From: an uncultured Prevotella sp.
Lineage (GTDB): Bacteria; Bacteroidota; Bacteroidia; Bacteroidales; Bacteroidaceae
Assembly: GCA_905236815.1 (NCBI GenBank)
Contig: CAJOPE010000019.1
Coordinates: forward strand, 1 to 55,979
Direction of reading: 5' to 3'
Length of the DNA stretch: 55,979 bases
In this document: positions 25,701 through 33,134 of the stretch, in pieces
How positions within the stretch are numbered: the first letter of the stretch is position 1
Layout of the letters: each line of letters opens with the position of its first letter
Notes under the pieces: model-generated
What the model was told of the DNA's origin: nothing
Databases searched by the model: none
The model's input: only the letters and a program-made list of their open reading frames with translations
Translations under genes and position numbers: made by a program

Positions 25701-26253
25701 GCTCTTTTGTCTAATTCTCTCTATCTTAACATTCTCCAGAATGTCGAATATATGCTGGCGAAAGTACAAATCTCAAAGAGAGATATTTTTATCAAATAAT
25801 CATTAGTTGGATAGATTGTTGATAATTATTTGCTGTTATTCTTTCCCCCCTTTTGTTCGGTTATAATTCAGTTGTTGGTATGCAAAAATGGAAATTTTAA
25901 TTAAAAAATGTATATGTATCAAATTGCTAACTGTTTGATATGTAATCAAATAGAATAAATATAAAATATTATTTTTTTAGAAAAAAGATCTCTAAAAACT
26001 TGCATAAGTGAAATAAAAGGTGTAAGTTTGCAGAAAAGAAGTTCATAAGATATTGACCTTATTTTACTAATAACATTAATTCTATAAATCATCGAGAAAA
26101 ATTTCCTATTTAGTCGTTCGTATTTATACGAGTGATTTAGGATTAATATATATAGAGCATAAATCAAAATTTTACATAAATCTCGTTTTTTAAATGTTAA
26201 GTAAAAACAGTATTCAGCAGTAGTCGTGAGATTACTGCTGAAATTTTTTATTG
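25701..26253. other. Gene-free AT-rich spacer
   Basis: About 550 nt, very AT-rich, without a credible gene. Frames crossing it on either strand lack ribosome-binding context and recognisable protein character. It lies between two converging transcription units, so it need not hold a promoter. I see no repeat or RNA gene in it. Confidence 0.5.
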
Positions 26254-26709
26254 TCATTCTTCCACGTATTCCGGATTGTTCTCGTAGTATATCTTCATGT
26301 AATGGATGTTGTTCTCCTTGTCCAACTGTACCTTGAAAATCTTGATAGTGGTGTAATACGAGGAATAAAAGCGATAATTCTCATTCTCCGTAGTCAACTT
26401 ATGTTCCACCTTTACTTTCTCGTCGATCTTCTCAAAATTGGTTTCTATGGCCTCTTTACTCAAACTGGCAGTATACAGACAGAAACCATAGAGATGGTTT
26501 CGCTGATTGTATTCAAAAAGCAGCAGACAAGGAATACCGCAATACTTTCCGATATATCCCTTGTCCTCCTCAGAATAAACAAATCCCATCTTGGTTAGTT
26601 TCTTGCCCGCATCTTCCACATCATTCCAGAAAGTAACTCCCAGGAAGTGAAAAGCATTACTTTGCAGGGCAAAAGTGATGGCTATAAGAAATAAGATGAG
26701 TCTCTTCAT
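26254..26709 (-). CDS. Secreted hypothetical protein, 151 aa
   Basis: A 151-residue protein with a good signal peptide (MKRLILFLIAITFALQSNA) followed by FHFLGVTFWNDVEDAGKKL, an opening often seen in small periplasmic proteins of this group, then an alternating beta pattern with many aromatic and charged residues. Its family is not recognised. A TACATTTG -7 box lies at 26737-26730, about 20 nt upstream of the ATG. It is divergent from the lipoprotein gene at 26827. Confidence 0.7.
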   Translation of the reverse strand: MKRLILFLIAITFALQSNAFHFLGVTFWNDVEDAGKKLTKMGFVYSEEDKGYIGKYCGIPCLLLFEYNQRNHLYGFCLYTASLSKEAIETNFEKIDEKVKVEHKLTTENENYRFYSSYYTTIKIFKVQLDKENNIHYMKIYYENNPEYVEE

Positions 26710-26729
26710 ACTTTTAAGTCTTTAAAAGA

Positions 26730-26737
26730 CAAATGTA
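26730..26737 (-). promoter_or_regulatory. -7 promoter box for the 26254-26709 gene
   Basis: TACATTTG on the minus strand, matching TAnnTTTG, 20 nt before the ATG. No clear -33 TTTG was found at the usual distance. Confidence 0.4.
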
Positions 26738-26780
26738 TAAATTATTTCTTGAAATCTTCTCTTTTTTGCAAGAAAAATAG

Positions 26781-26788
26781 TAGCTTTG
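26781..26788 (+). promoter_or_regulatory. -7 promoter box for the 26827 lipoprotein gene
   Basis: TAGCTTTG matches TAnnTTTG and lies 38 nt before the ATG at 26827. It argues against any start upstream of 26790. Confidence 0.45.
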
Positions 26789-26826
26789 TAAGCGATAAGT
26801 GTAAATTATGTATTGATAATAAGCGA

Positions 26827-27585
26827 ATGAAAACCACCTTATTTTATTTGGTTCTGGTTATAATGTTGGTTTCCTGCTCTCAGGGAAATCAAAAAAAAGA
26901 GGCTTTAGATTCTATTTCTGTTGACTCAATTTCTGATAAGTTGATTGATGCGAAGGAGGAAAAGGAAGTTAGTTCTATTGGGGATATTGTAGAGTACTGT
27001 AAACATAATAATAATAATGTACAAAATCCTGAAATGGATTCTTTAAAGAGGGGAGGTATCTGTATTCTTGCATTCAAGCCGGGGAATTGTGATATTCTTA
27101 GGTCACTTAGGGAAAAACAAAAGAAAGGATTCAAAGGCTGGTGTGATTTGGAGGATGATGACGATGATCATAAAACGCATTGGGAAGTTGATGGAAACAT
27201 AGGTCTCTATAGCTATAAGCCAAATAATTTTATTAGCTTTCATGTTTGGTATAGTATGATTGGATTTAGAGATGATTCCTTTGGTTATTATATCACAGTT
27301 TGTCGTCGAAATAATAAGGTATATTTTATTGCCCTAGAAGGGAATGATTATCTGAATGGTTATTTGGCAAAAGAACATGCAAAAGTTGATCAGGATGAAT
27401 GTTGGACCTATGGGGGATTTGAACCAAAGGATTATTATGGCTTTGTTGTTGATAAAGGAAAAATCCGAATTAGTGGTTCTGAGGATAAAATGTGTCCATT
27501 CGATGTTGAGATTCCGTATAGTGATAAACTCAAGTTCAAATACATAGAATTGGATAAAGTAGACGAGGGATTTGGAATTAACTAA
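26827..27585 (+). CDS. Lipoprotein, tandem paralogue A, 252 aa
   Basis: A 252-residue lipoprotein: signal peptide MKTTLFYLVLVIMLVSC with lipobox LVSC. A serine/aspartate-rich linker follows, then a domain with YKPNNFISFHVWYSMIGFRDD and a C-terminal IPYSDKLKFKYIELD. These blocks recur in the next gene, so the two are tandem paralogues. The family was not recognised. The start at 26827 is chosen because the signal peptide begins there and a -7 box at 26781 lies upstream; an in-frame TTG at 26749 would sit before that promoter. An acidic patch (EDDDDDH) is notable. Confidence 0.75.
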   Translation: MKTTLFYLVLVIMLVSCSQGNQKKEALDSISVDSISDKLIDAKEEKEVSSIGDIVEYCKHNNNNVQNPEMDSLKRGGICILAFKPGNCDILRSLREKQKKGFKGWCDLEDDDDDHKTHWEVDGNIGLYSYKPNNFISFHVWYSMIGFRDDSFGYYITVCRRNNKVYFIALEGNDYLNGYLAKEHAKVDQDECWTYGGFEPKDYYGFVVDKGKIRISGSEDKMCPFDVEIPYSDKLKFKYIELDKVDEGFGIN

Positions 27586-27645
27586 TCTATATGCTAGATG
27601 TTTGATTATTCTTGGGGGGATATAAACTCTGACTTTTTTTGAAAA

Positions 27646-28437
27646 ATGACTAATCTTGGCTATATAAGAAATATATTCTTGTTTCTCCTAGGAACTTTAC
27701 TATTTGCTGGATGTATGGGAAAGCCTAATCCAAAGATTATTAAAGAAACTGGGGTGAAACAGGCAAATGCTGATGAAATTAAAGAGGAGGTATCTTCTAA
27801 AATTGAAAAGTTTTTGGAATGGAGTAGAGGGCATAAGGAATCCTATAAGGAGGTGGCAGTTGATACTTTTCCTTACGATGATAGCGGGGGTGTTCATTTA
27901 TATTTCAGAAAGGATAAGAGTTTATTGCTGGATAAGCTATTCGAAAGCCAAAAAGCTTATCATGATTGTGAAAGAAAAATGAATCGATCTGATGATGACG
28001 ATTTTCGTGTCTATTCATTCAAGCGCGATGAGTATATCAGTTTTCATAATAGTCTCGTGAGCTATGGGTTTCGCCGCGATCACTATTTTAGCTACGAGAC
28101 CTATATCGATTATTATGGAAAGGTCTATTTGGTTGAAATGCTTTGTAATCAAAGAGTCAAGGATATTATAGAGAAGGAGATTCTAAAATTCCCGAAGCGG
28201 GATACTGAGAATTTTTCCGTAAGCGAAACTTACGATTTTTGCATCTACAATGGACAGTTATTGATTTGGCCTGTCCATCCCGTATCTGATATTGAAGAAG
28301 AGGATGAAGATGGAAATCCAATTGAAGAATACACTGGTGATTATCGTATAGTCATTCCTTACGGAAAAGATCTCAAGTTCAAGCTTACGCCTATTGATGA
28401 TATTATCAAGGAGAAGGAGTATAAGGCAGAAGATTAG
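27646..28437 (+). CDS. Lipoprotein, tandem paralogue B, 263 aa
   Basis: A 263-residue lipoprotein: signal peptide with lipobox FAGC (LLGTLLFAGCMGK). The body shares blocks with the preceding gene: FKRDEYISFHNSLVSYGFRRD against YKPNNFISFHVWYSMIGFRDD, and IPYGKDLKFKLTPID against IPYSDKLKFKYIELD, both with an acidic patch before the first block (DDDD). It lies 60 nt after paralogue A and stops 6 nt before the convergent HAD gene. Function unknown; probably surface or periplasmic outer-membrane lipoprotein. Confidence 0.75.
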   Translation: MTNLGYIRNIFLFLLGTLLFAGCMGKPNPKIIKETGVKQANADEIKEEVSSKIEKFLEWSRGHKESYKEVAVDTFPYDDSGGVHLYFRKDKSLLLDKLFESQKAYHDCERKMNRSDDDDFRVYSFKRDEYISFHNSLVSYGFRRDHYFSYETYIDYYGKVYLVEMLCNQRVKDIIEKEILKFPKRDTENFSVSETYDFCIYNGQLLIWPVHPVSDIEEEDEDGNPIEEYTGDYRIVIPYGKDLKFKLTPIDDIIKEKEYKAED

Positions 28438-28443
28438 TGGAAA

Positions 28444-29052
28444 TCAGCTGGCTGCTAGTATTTTTCGAAGTTCTTCTGCTAATTGCTCTGCATTCTCGAA
28501 CACAATTCCGTGCATTCCCACGCGTTTTGCCCCTTCAATATTCTCAGGCTTGTCGTCGATGAATACACATTCCTCCGGCTTTACTTCAAACTTATTGAGG
28601 AAGCTGTGGAAGATATCAGGAGATGGTTTCAGCTGATGCACCATATACGAAATGAGATACCCTTCGAGTGGCTGGAAGATAGCAGGAAACTTATCCATCA
28701 CCTCGTGAACCTTGGTCGACCAGTTAGAAAGTCCAAGCAAGCGATAGCCTTGTGCTTTCAGCTGCAGTATCAAGTCTAGCATTCCTGGAACCTCAGCTGT
28801 GAATACATCTGTATAGTTTGCATTGAAATAGTCGAATTTGTCAGAGAGTTCCGGCCAGGTAGCTTTCCATTCTTCGATATATTCTTCCACCGATTTCATC
28901 TGTTTGTCCAGCTTGCTGTTCATTTCCTCTGTGAACACGTTGGCGAGAAACCAGTCAGCTTTCTCCTCACTTCCCAACATCTTGGCAAAGAAGTTACGGA
29001 AACTATACTCAACGAGAACTCCTCCAAAATCGAAAACTATATTCTTTATCAT
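28444..29052 (-). CDS. HAD-superfamily hydrolase
   Basis: A 202-residue HAD phosphatase of subfamily IA (YihX-like). Motif I is VFDFGGVLVEYS with the nucleophile Asp, motif II LLGLSNWS, and motif IV CVFIDDKPENIEGAKRVGMHG. The small helical cap between residues about 15 and 90 fits this subfamily, which mostly removes phosphate from sugar phosphates or similar small metabolites. It is the last gene of a three-gene minus-strand operon that starts at 30009, 10 nt after the RNase H-like gene. Confidence 0.88.
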   Translation of the reverse strand: MIKNIVFDFGGVLVEYSFRNFFAKMLGSEEKADWFLANVFTEEMNSKLDKQMKSVEEYIEEWKATWPELSDKFDYFNANYTDVFTAEVPGMLDLILQLKAQGYRLLGLSNWSTKVHEVMDKFPAIFQPLEGYLISYMVHQLKPSPDIFHSFLNKFEVKPEECVFIDDKPENIEGAKRVGMHGIVFENAEQLAEELRKILAAS

Positions 29053-29062
29053 TTTTTTGATT

Positions 29063-29512
29063 TTATCTTATTTCCATCATAGCTTCATGTGCCAGTTTGT
29101 GTGTTTCAGGAAGCTGATTGTATTTGTGATAACTGATGATTTTTACGGTTGCCGAAGTATGCTTTTCCTTTAACTCTATGCACTTTAGGATAAGATCTCT
29201 ATTGGATGTATCCTCTGCAGGCTGCTTATCGAAGTTCTGGATATAGGCAACATTGGTGAGAAATACAATCGTGGAGTGGGGTGGCAATACCTCCATTGCA
29301 TGAATCATCACAGTCAGGATCATTCGAAATTCGGTTGTGTGATGATCGGCAGTAACATAGGTCTCAACGGCCTTGTCGTTTTGCTCCATGATATAGGCTC
29401 CTGCACTAGCACGGTCCTTGTCGGCATAGTTGCAGCTTCCACCCACCCAGATATAGTAGGTGTCGGCCAGCATCTTCATCTTAGGCTTTTCGTTTATTCT
29501 GCTATTTCTCAT
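29063..29512 (-). CDS. Degenerate RNase H-like protein, 149 aa
   Basis: A 149-residue protein with the RNase HI layout: an opening strand IWVGGSCNYADKDRASAGAYI, a helix start HHTTEFRMILTVMIHAM, a strand TIVFLTNVAYIQNF and a final KYNQLPETHKLAHEAM. The four catalytic acids of RNase HI map by eye to Gly, Glu, Asn and His, so three of four are lost and nuclease activity is unlikely. It may bind nucleic acid or be a structural relic. It begins at ATGA with the stop of the gamma-carbonic-anhydrase gene; a start a few codons in (MKML) is also possible. Confidence 0.6.
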   Translation of the reverse strand: MRNSRINEKPKMKMLADTYYIWVGGSCNYADKDRASAGAYIMEQNDKAVETYVTADHHTTEFRMILTVMIHAMEVLPPHSTIVFLTNVAYIQNFDKQPAEDTSNRDLILKCIELKEKHTSATVKIISYHKYNQLPETHKLAHEAMMEIR

Positions 29513-30009
29513 TCTCTATACCATTCCTTAATATACATATAGTGCTCGGCGAACGATCTGGCCTGATTGGGCGATGCCTGCTTCAGCATTTTAGCAGGGA
29601 TGCCGCCCCATATCTCGTAAGGACCGACCTTTGTTCCTGCCAGCACTACAGCTCCAGCGGCAACGATAGCTCCTTCGCCGATTTCTACATTGTCGAGAAC
29701 TACAGCATTCATACCTATCAAGGAACCCTTTCGGAGAGTACAGGCGTGTACCACAGCTCCGTGCCCCAACGACACATCATCCTCGATGATAACAGGAGAG
29801 CCTTGTGTCTGGTGAATGCACGCACAATCCTGCACATTCACGCGATTGCCCATGCGAATAGCGTCAACGTCGGCTCTCAATACAGCGCCAAACCATATTG
29901 AGCAGTCATCGCCCATAGTAATATCGCCTGCAAGTGTTGCATTTTCCGAGAAATAGCAGTTATTGCCCCATTTTGGTTCTTTGTCTCTTACTTTTTTGAT
30001 TAGTGCCAT
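29509..30009 (-). CDS. Gamma-carbonic-anhydrase-like hexapeptide protein (YrdA type)
   Basis: A 166-residue left-handed beta-helix protein built of hexapeptide repeats (I-x-x-G-x-x type), with the three metal-binding histidines of gamma carbonic anhydrases: His66 in CIHQTQG, His83 and His88 in LGHGAVVHAC. Members often bind zinc and hydrate CO2 or act as small-molecule transferases. The N-terminal segment KWGNNCYFSENATLAGDI is typical. First gene of the operon that continues with the RNase H-like and HAD genes. Confidence 0.9.
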   Translation of the reverse strand: MALIKKVRDKEPKWGNNCYFSENATLAGDITMGDDCSIWFGAVLRADVDAIRMGNRVNVQDCACIHQTQGSPVIIEDDVSLGHGAVVHACTLRKGSLIGMNAVVLDNVEIGEGAIVAAGAVVLAGTKVGPYEIWGGIPAKMLKQASPNQARSFAEHYMYIKEWYRE

Positions 30010-30040
30010 TATTATTAGGGATTATTGGACATTTCGTTTG

Positions 30041-30048
30041 CAAAGATA
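30041..30048 (-). promoter_or_regulatory. -7 promoter box for the 30009-28444 operon
   Basis: TATCTTTG on the minus strand (plus-strand CAAAGATA) matches TAnnTTTG and lies about 30 nt before the ATG at 30009. The -33 element is not clear. Confidence 0.45.
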
Positions 30049-30113
30049 CGAAATAGTGAAGAATGTGCGTCCATAATTTCCCTAAAATAGTTGAAATGAT
30101 TTAAAGTAGAAAT

Positions 30114-30314
30114 TCATTTATCTTCCCATGCTTCCCAAACGGTATAGGTTGGATTATTGGCAGATTCTTGTTCTTCTTCCGCATTGGCTTGCAAATCGTT
30201 GGGCTTTGCCCATGCGTCATCCTGGTCGATTGATCCATGACTGTCTGATAATAAAGGATTTCTTTGATAGAGGTTATATACACTGCACAAAGGTTGTAAA
30301 TAAGTTTTCTTCAT
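30114..30314 (-). CDS. Small hypothetical protein, 66 aa
   Basis: A 66-residue protein beginning MKKTYLQPLCSVYNLYQR, then a hydrophilic, acidic and asparagine/glutamine-rich tail ending TVWEAWEDK; there is no signal peptide and no recognised domain. Small proteins with this MKKTY.QP start are often seen in Prevotella near secreted proteins, but that is recall, not a search. It lies 16 nt after the stop of the large secreted protein, in the same direction, and may be cotranscribed. A longer reading to 30356 is less likely because it has no protein-like N-terminus. Confidence 0.6.
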   Translation of the reverse strand: MKKTYLQPLCSVYNLYQRNPLLSDSHGSIDQDDAWAKPNDLQANAEEEQESANNPTYTVWEAWEDK

Positions 30315-30330
30315 TATTTTTTTTCTCAGA

Positions 30331-32238
30331 TTATTTGAATACCATTTTTTTACCATTTACAATATAAATACCATGTTGTGGAGAGGAAACTCTCTCGCCT
30401 TTCAGATTGAATATTAGGTTGTTGTCCGATTTCTTTTCGTGAGAGTAAGAAGTAATTCCGAGAGTTATGTCATCGTCGAAAATGAGTTGTATGAACTTTG
30501 CAGCATTGTTGATGGCTCCGAGGTCGGATTTAGTAGAAATTTCATCGAGTTGTGCATTTGTCTGAACCGCAGCAGGCATGTGAAGATATGCCTTGCGGGT
30601 TTTCTTTTTTCCATCATTTTTGCTTGCATCGCTCAAGCCACGGAAGAAGCCAAGGTGATTGTTGTATTTTGCAAAGTAATAGTTTCGATAAGTTACGGTA
30701 TTGTTGACATCGCGGTCGGCTTCTAGAATGTTGCAGTTCTTCAGAAAAGGCTTCAGATAATAAGTGTTGTCGGGATATTCGTATCCATCTGAGGATGCTT
30801 CGGGTAGCGAAATTTCTATTACATTTGACTTTTCCTCATTGCAATCGAAATGCAGATTTTGAGTAGAACCATCATAAACTAATATCCATCCTGAATTGCA
30901 ATCAGTATGGTTGTCAAGTGTCTCGCAGGAAGTTTTAGGCAGAATCCTGTCTGTTGACGGAATCGCAGCTAATGCGAGTTTTCCTTCAGAATAATTTGTT
31001 GTATAATATGCCTTTAAGCCCTTGGGAATTTCGCGATTATACCAGTCGGAGAAAGTTCGAATATACTTTCCATCCTCGGTTTTATTTGCCGTTAAGGTGA
31101 GCCATAGCTGTTCAATAGGCTCGGTAGTTCCCGCAGCAAAGGAGTTGATATAGATGGCTTTGTAAACTCCCTCGCCGTTAATCCCGTTATTGCTATTGGC
31201 ATAAATCGCCTTGTGCTCATAAATATGGTTGTTTACGCCATCATATATTTCGTATTTGTAAGTAACTTTCTCGCCATCAGTGAGGTCGAAATTGCGAGTA
31301 TAATATAGATTGTTGTCTCGATCCCAGAGCATTTGCTCATATTCTGGATGAGAGATTTCCGACTTTATATAAGCCATTGCTGTTTGATGGGGAGTTGATA
31401 TTTCCCTGAAGATGATGTTTTTACGTGCACCTTCGAAAGAAATAGAATTTGAATTATTCAAGGTTAATACATTTGCCTCGGCGAAGTAGGTGGTTTTGTT
31501 TCCGTTTAATTCAAATGGCATGTCTTTTTCGCCATTGTTCTGAATTTTCTGCGACCAATTCGTTTCGCTTCTATTGCTTTCCATATTTTCGATAGTAGAA
31601 CCAAACCAATCATAGCCATCGCATAACCTATAGGTATCACCTTTCTTTATGTTCATTAAGCCAGTGTAGTTATCATTGTAGTTCTTTCCATTTTCGTTTC
31701 TGTCCAGAAGATATTGCCCGGCAAACTGAAAACCATTCTCGCTTGTCAGCACATAAAGCACTCGTACGTTTGGAAAGGCGGTAATCGACCATTTATTGTG
31801 CTTCGTATCAAGAACAAAATAATAGCACCCTCCATTGTTGGCATTGTTGTCGCCATTTCTTGTTTTCTGCAACTTCCAGGCAGCAGAACCTCCAGAATAG
31901 GTGAATCCCTCAGCATTTGCTGTACCAGTAGATACAACATAATTATCCGACTTGGACGGGCGAAGGCATTCGGTCCAGACAGGACAGGCATTCGGATTTT
32001 CATCAATTGCTGTTGATGGAGCAACAATAAACGATAATGCATAATCATTCTTAGCATTATATGCCGCATTCATATACATTGCATAAACCCCATCTTGTCC
32101 ATAAACAGGCTGAAGTTTAAAGGTTTTAGAGGATTTCCATCCATTCCAGTCTCCAATTAAATAGTAGTCTTTTCCATAGCTTCGTGTAGGTGCACTCATG
32201 ATGAACATGAGGATAAGTAAATGTAAAATACGTTTCAT
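30331..32238 (-). CDS. Large secreted protein with a GIYIVNGKK-type C-terminus
   Basis: A 635-residue protein with a signal peptide (MKRILHLLILMFIMSAPTRSYG) and an opening DYYLIGDWNGWKSSKTF, which resembles the carbohydrate-binding modules of SusE/SusF-type proteins. The middle has several beta-rich repeats with aromatic residues. The end, GERVSSPQHGIYIVNGKKMVFK, has the form of C-terminal tails found on secreted proteins of this phylum and linked to type IX secretion. PorD, a T9SS-associated protein, is encoded in this window. Substrate and role are unknown; a polysaccharide-binding or surface role is inferred. Confidence 0.7.
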   Translation of the reverse strand: MKRILHLLILMFIMSAPTRSYGKDYYLIGDWNGWKSSKTFKLQPVYGQDGVYAMYMNAAYNAKNDYALSFIVAPSTAIDENPNACPVWTECLRPSKSDNYVVSTGTANAEGFTYSGGSAAWKLQKTRNGDNNANNGGCYYFVLDTKHNKWSITAFPNVRVLYVLTSENGFQFAGQYLLDRNENGKNYNDNYTGLMNIKKGDTYRLCDGYDWFGSTIENMESNRSETNWSQKIQNNGEKDMPFELNGNKTTYFAEANVLTLNNSNSISFEGARKNIIFREISTPHQTAMAYIKSEISHPEYEQMLWDRDNNLYYTRNFDLTDGEKVTYKYEIYDGVNNHIYEHKAIYANSNNGINGEGVYKAIYINSFAAGTTEPIEQLWLTLTANKTEDGKYIRTFSDWYNREIPKGLKAYYTTNYSEGKLALAAIPSTDRILPKTSCETLDNHTDCNSGWILVYDGSTQNLHFDCNEEKSNVIEISLPEASSDGYEYPDNTYYLKPFLKNCNILEADRDVNNTVTYRNYYFAKYNNHLGFFRGLSDASKNDGKKKTRKAYLHMPAAVQTNAQLDEISTKSDLGAINNAAKFIQLIFDDDITLGITSYSHEKKSDNNLIFNLKGERVSSPQHGIYIVNGKKMVFK

Positions 32239-32472
32239 AAATTAAACAGATTTAAGCTCTAATACTATTTTCCTTCTTTTTAGAAAAGTTGTTAACCTAT
32301 CTTTTAGACTTTTATCAATTCTGCTGCAATATTACGAATGTTTTTAAAACAATCAGCATGAAATACTGCAAAAGATATGCTTCTTTCTGCGCAACCGTTT
32401 TCGCTGAAAAATACTAGAATGTCGTTTTTGTATATGGATAAAATCTAGTTTTAACAAACATTTATGTTAAAA

Positions 32473-32488
32473 GGTAACATTTGTTACC
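32473..32488. promoter_or_regulatory. Palindromic operator-like site upstream of yecH
   Basis: GGTAACATTTGTTACC is a dyad: GGTAACA and TGTTACC with TT in the centre. It lies about 20 nt upstream of a -7 box (TACCTTTG, 32510-32517) and about 49 nt before the ATG of the yecH-like gene. Position and symmetry suggest a dimeric regulator; which one is unknown. Confidence 0.55.
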
Positions 32489-32509
32489 ATTGGACTCCAT
32501 TTTTATTCC

Positions 32510-32517
32510 TACCTTTG
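32510..32517 (+). promoter_or_regulatory. -7 promoter box of the yecH-like gene
   Basis: TACCTTTG matches TAnnTTTG, 19 nt before the ATG at 32537. The palindrome at 32473-32488 lies in the -33 to -40 zone, where a bound protein would block or assist RNA polymerase. Confidence 0.5.
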
Positions 32518-32536
32518 CTGCAAAATTTTTAGAAAT

Positions 32537-32764
32537 ATGACACATGGACACGAGGTTCTCGCAATGATGGAGGGCCATTTATATACAAAGGAAACATTGT
32601 TGGAGGCAATTATTGAGCGTTTCGGAAAGGACGAGCGTTTCTACACCTGTCATGCAGAAAACCTTACAGCTGAAGAGTTAATTGATTTCTTGGTAACTCA
32701 TGGAAAATTCAAGCCAGAAGGTGAGCAGTTTACTGTAGATTCCTCTAAGGTTTGCAATCATTGA
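32537..32764 (+). CDS. yecH: YecH-like metal-binding protein
   Basis: A 75-residue protein of the YecH/DUF2492 family, described as a probable metal-binding protein. Potential ligands are arranged as in relatives: HGH at the N-terminus, a central FYTCHAENLTAEEL, and a C-terminal KVCNH. Its function is not established. The gene is alone and has an operator-like palindrome upstream, so it may respond to a metal or redox signal. A hairpin at 32935-32971 lies downstream. Confidence 0.85.
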   Translation: MTHGHEVLAMMEGHLYTKETLLEAIIERFGKDERFYTCHAENLTAEELIDFLVTHGKFKPEGEQFTVDSSKVCNH

Positions 32765-33134
32765 TTTTTTTCAAAAGCATTTTTATTTTTTTAGAAATTC
32801 AATCGCAAGTATCTGATTGATAGTGAGATCCGCTGAAAGCAATTATTTCGCTTTTTGAAAATCAAATAGAAGGATGGCAATCTGAAATTTATGGTTCAAT
32901 TCTACCTTCTTTTAGGTGATTGAGATAGAGAACTTAAATGGCCCATTTAGCACCCCTAAATGGGCCATTTAGCATGCCTAAATGCACGAGTTAGCTTTTT
33001 TAACAATTGGATGACCTCATCGTGCGAAAAAATGGAACTAACTTTCGAACCCCTTTTCCCTTAGTTATGAAGAAAATCACAGGAATAGTCGAAAGGGCTG
33101 CTCCTGCGATTTAAGGAGTATAGGTTTCCCTAAG
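32765..33134. other. Gene-free spacer with hairpins
   Basis: No credible gene. It contains a perfect 15-bp hairpin at 32935-32971 (listed separately) and a second imperfect stem near 33074-33111 (AATCACAGGA with TCCTGCGATT, one mismatch) that may end the minus-strand gene at 33135. The adjoining genes converge here. Confidence 0.5.
32935..32971. repeat. Perfect 15-bp inverted repeat with a 7-nt loop
   Basis: TAAATGGCCCATTTA (32935-32949), a 7-nt loop (GCACCCC) and TAAATGGGCCATTTA (32957-32971), exactly complementary. Each arm is also nearly self-complementary, so alternative pairings exist. A degraded partial unit (GCATGCCTAAATGCACGAG) follows to about 32990. No T-tract follows directly. Confidence 0.75.

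Noticed and set aside
25531..25806. Open frame over the end of citrate synthase and its terminator
   Set aside because: It runs through a strong terminator and is out of frame with a well-supported gene.
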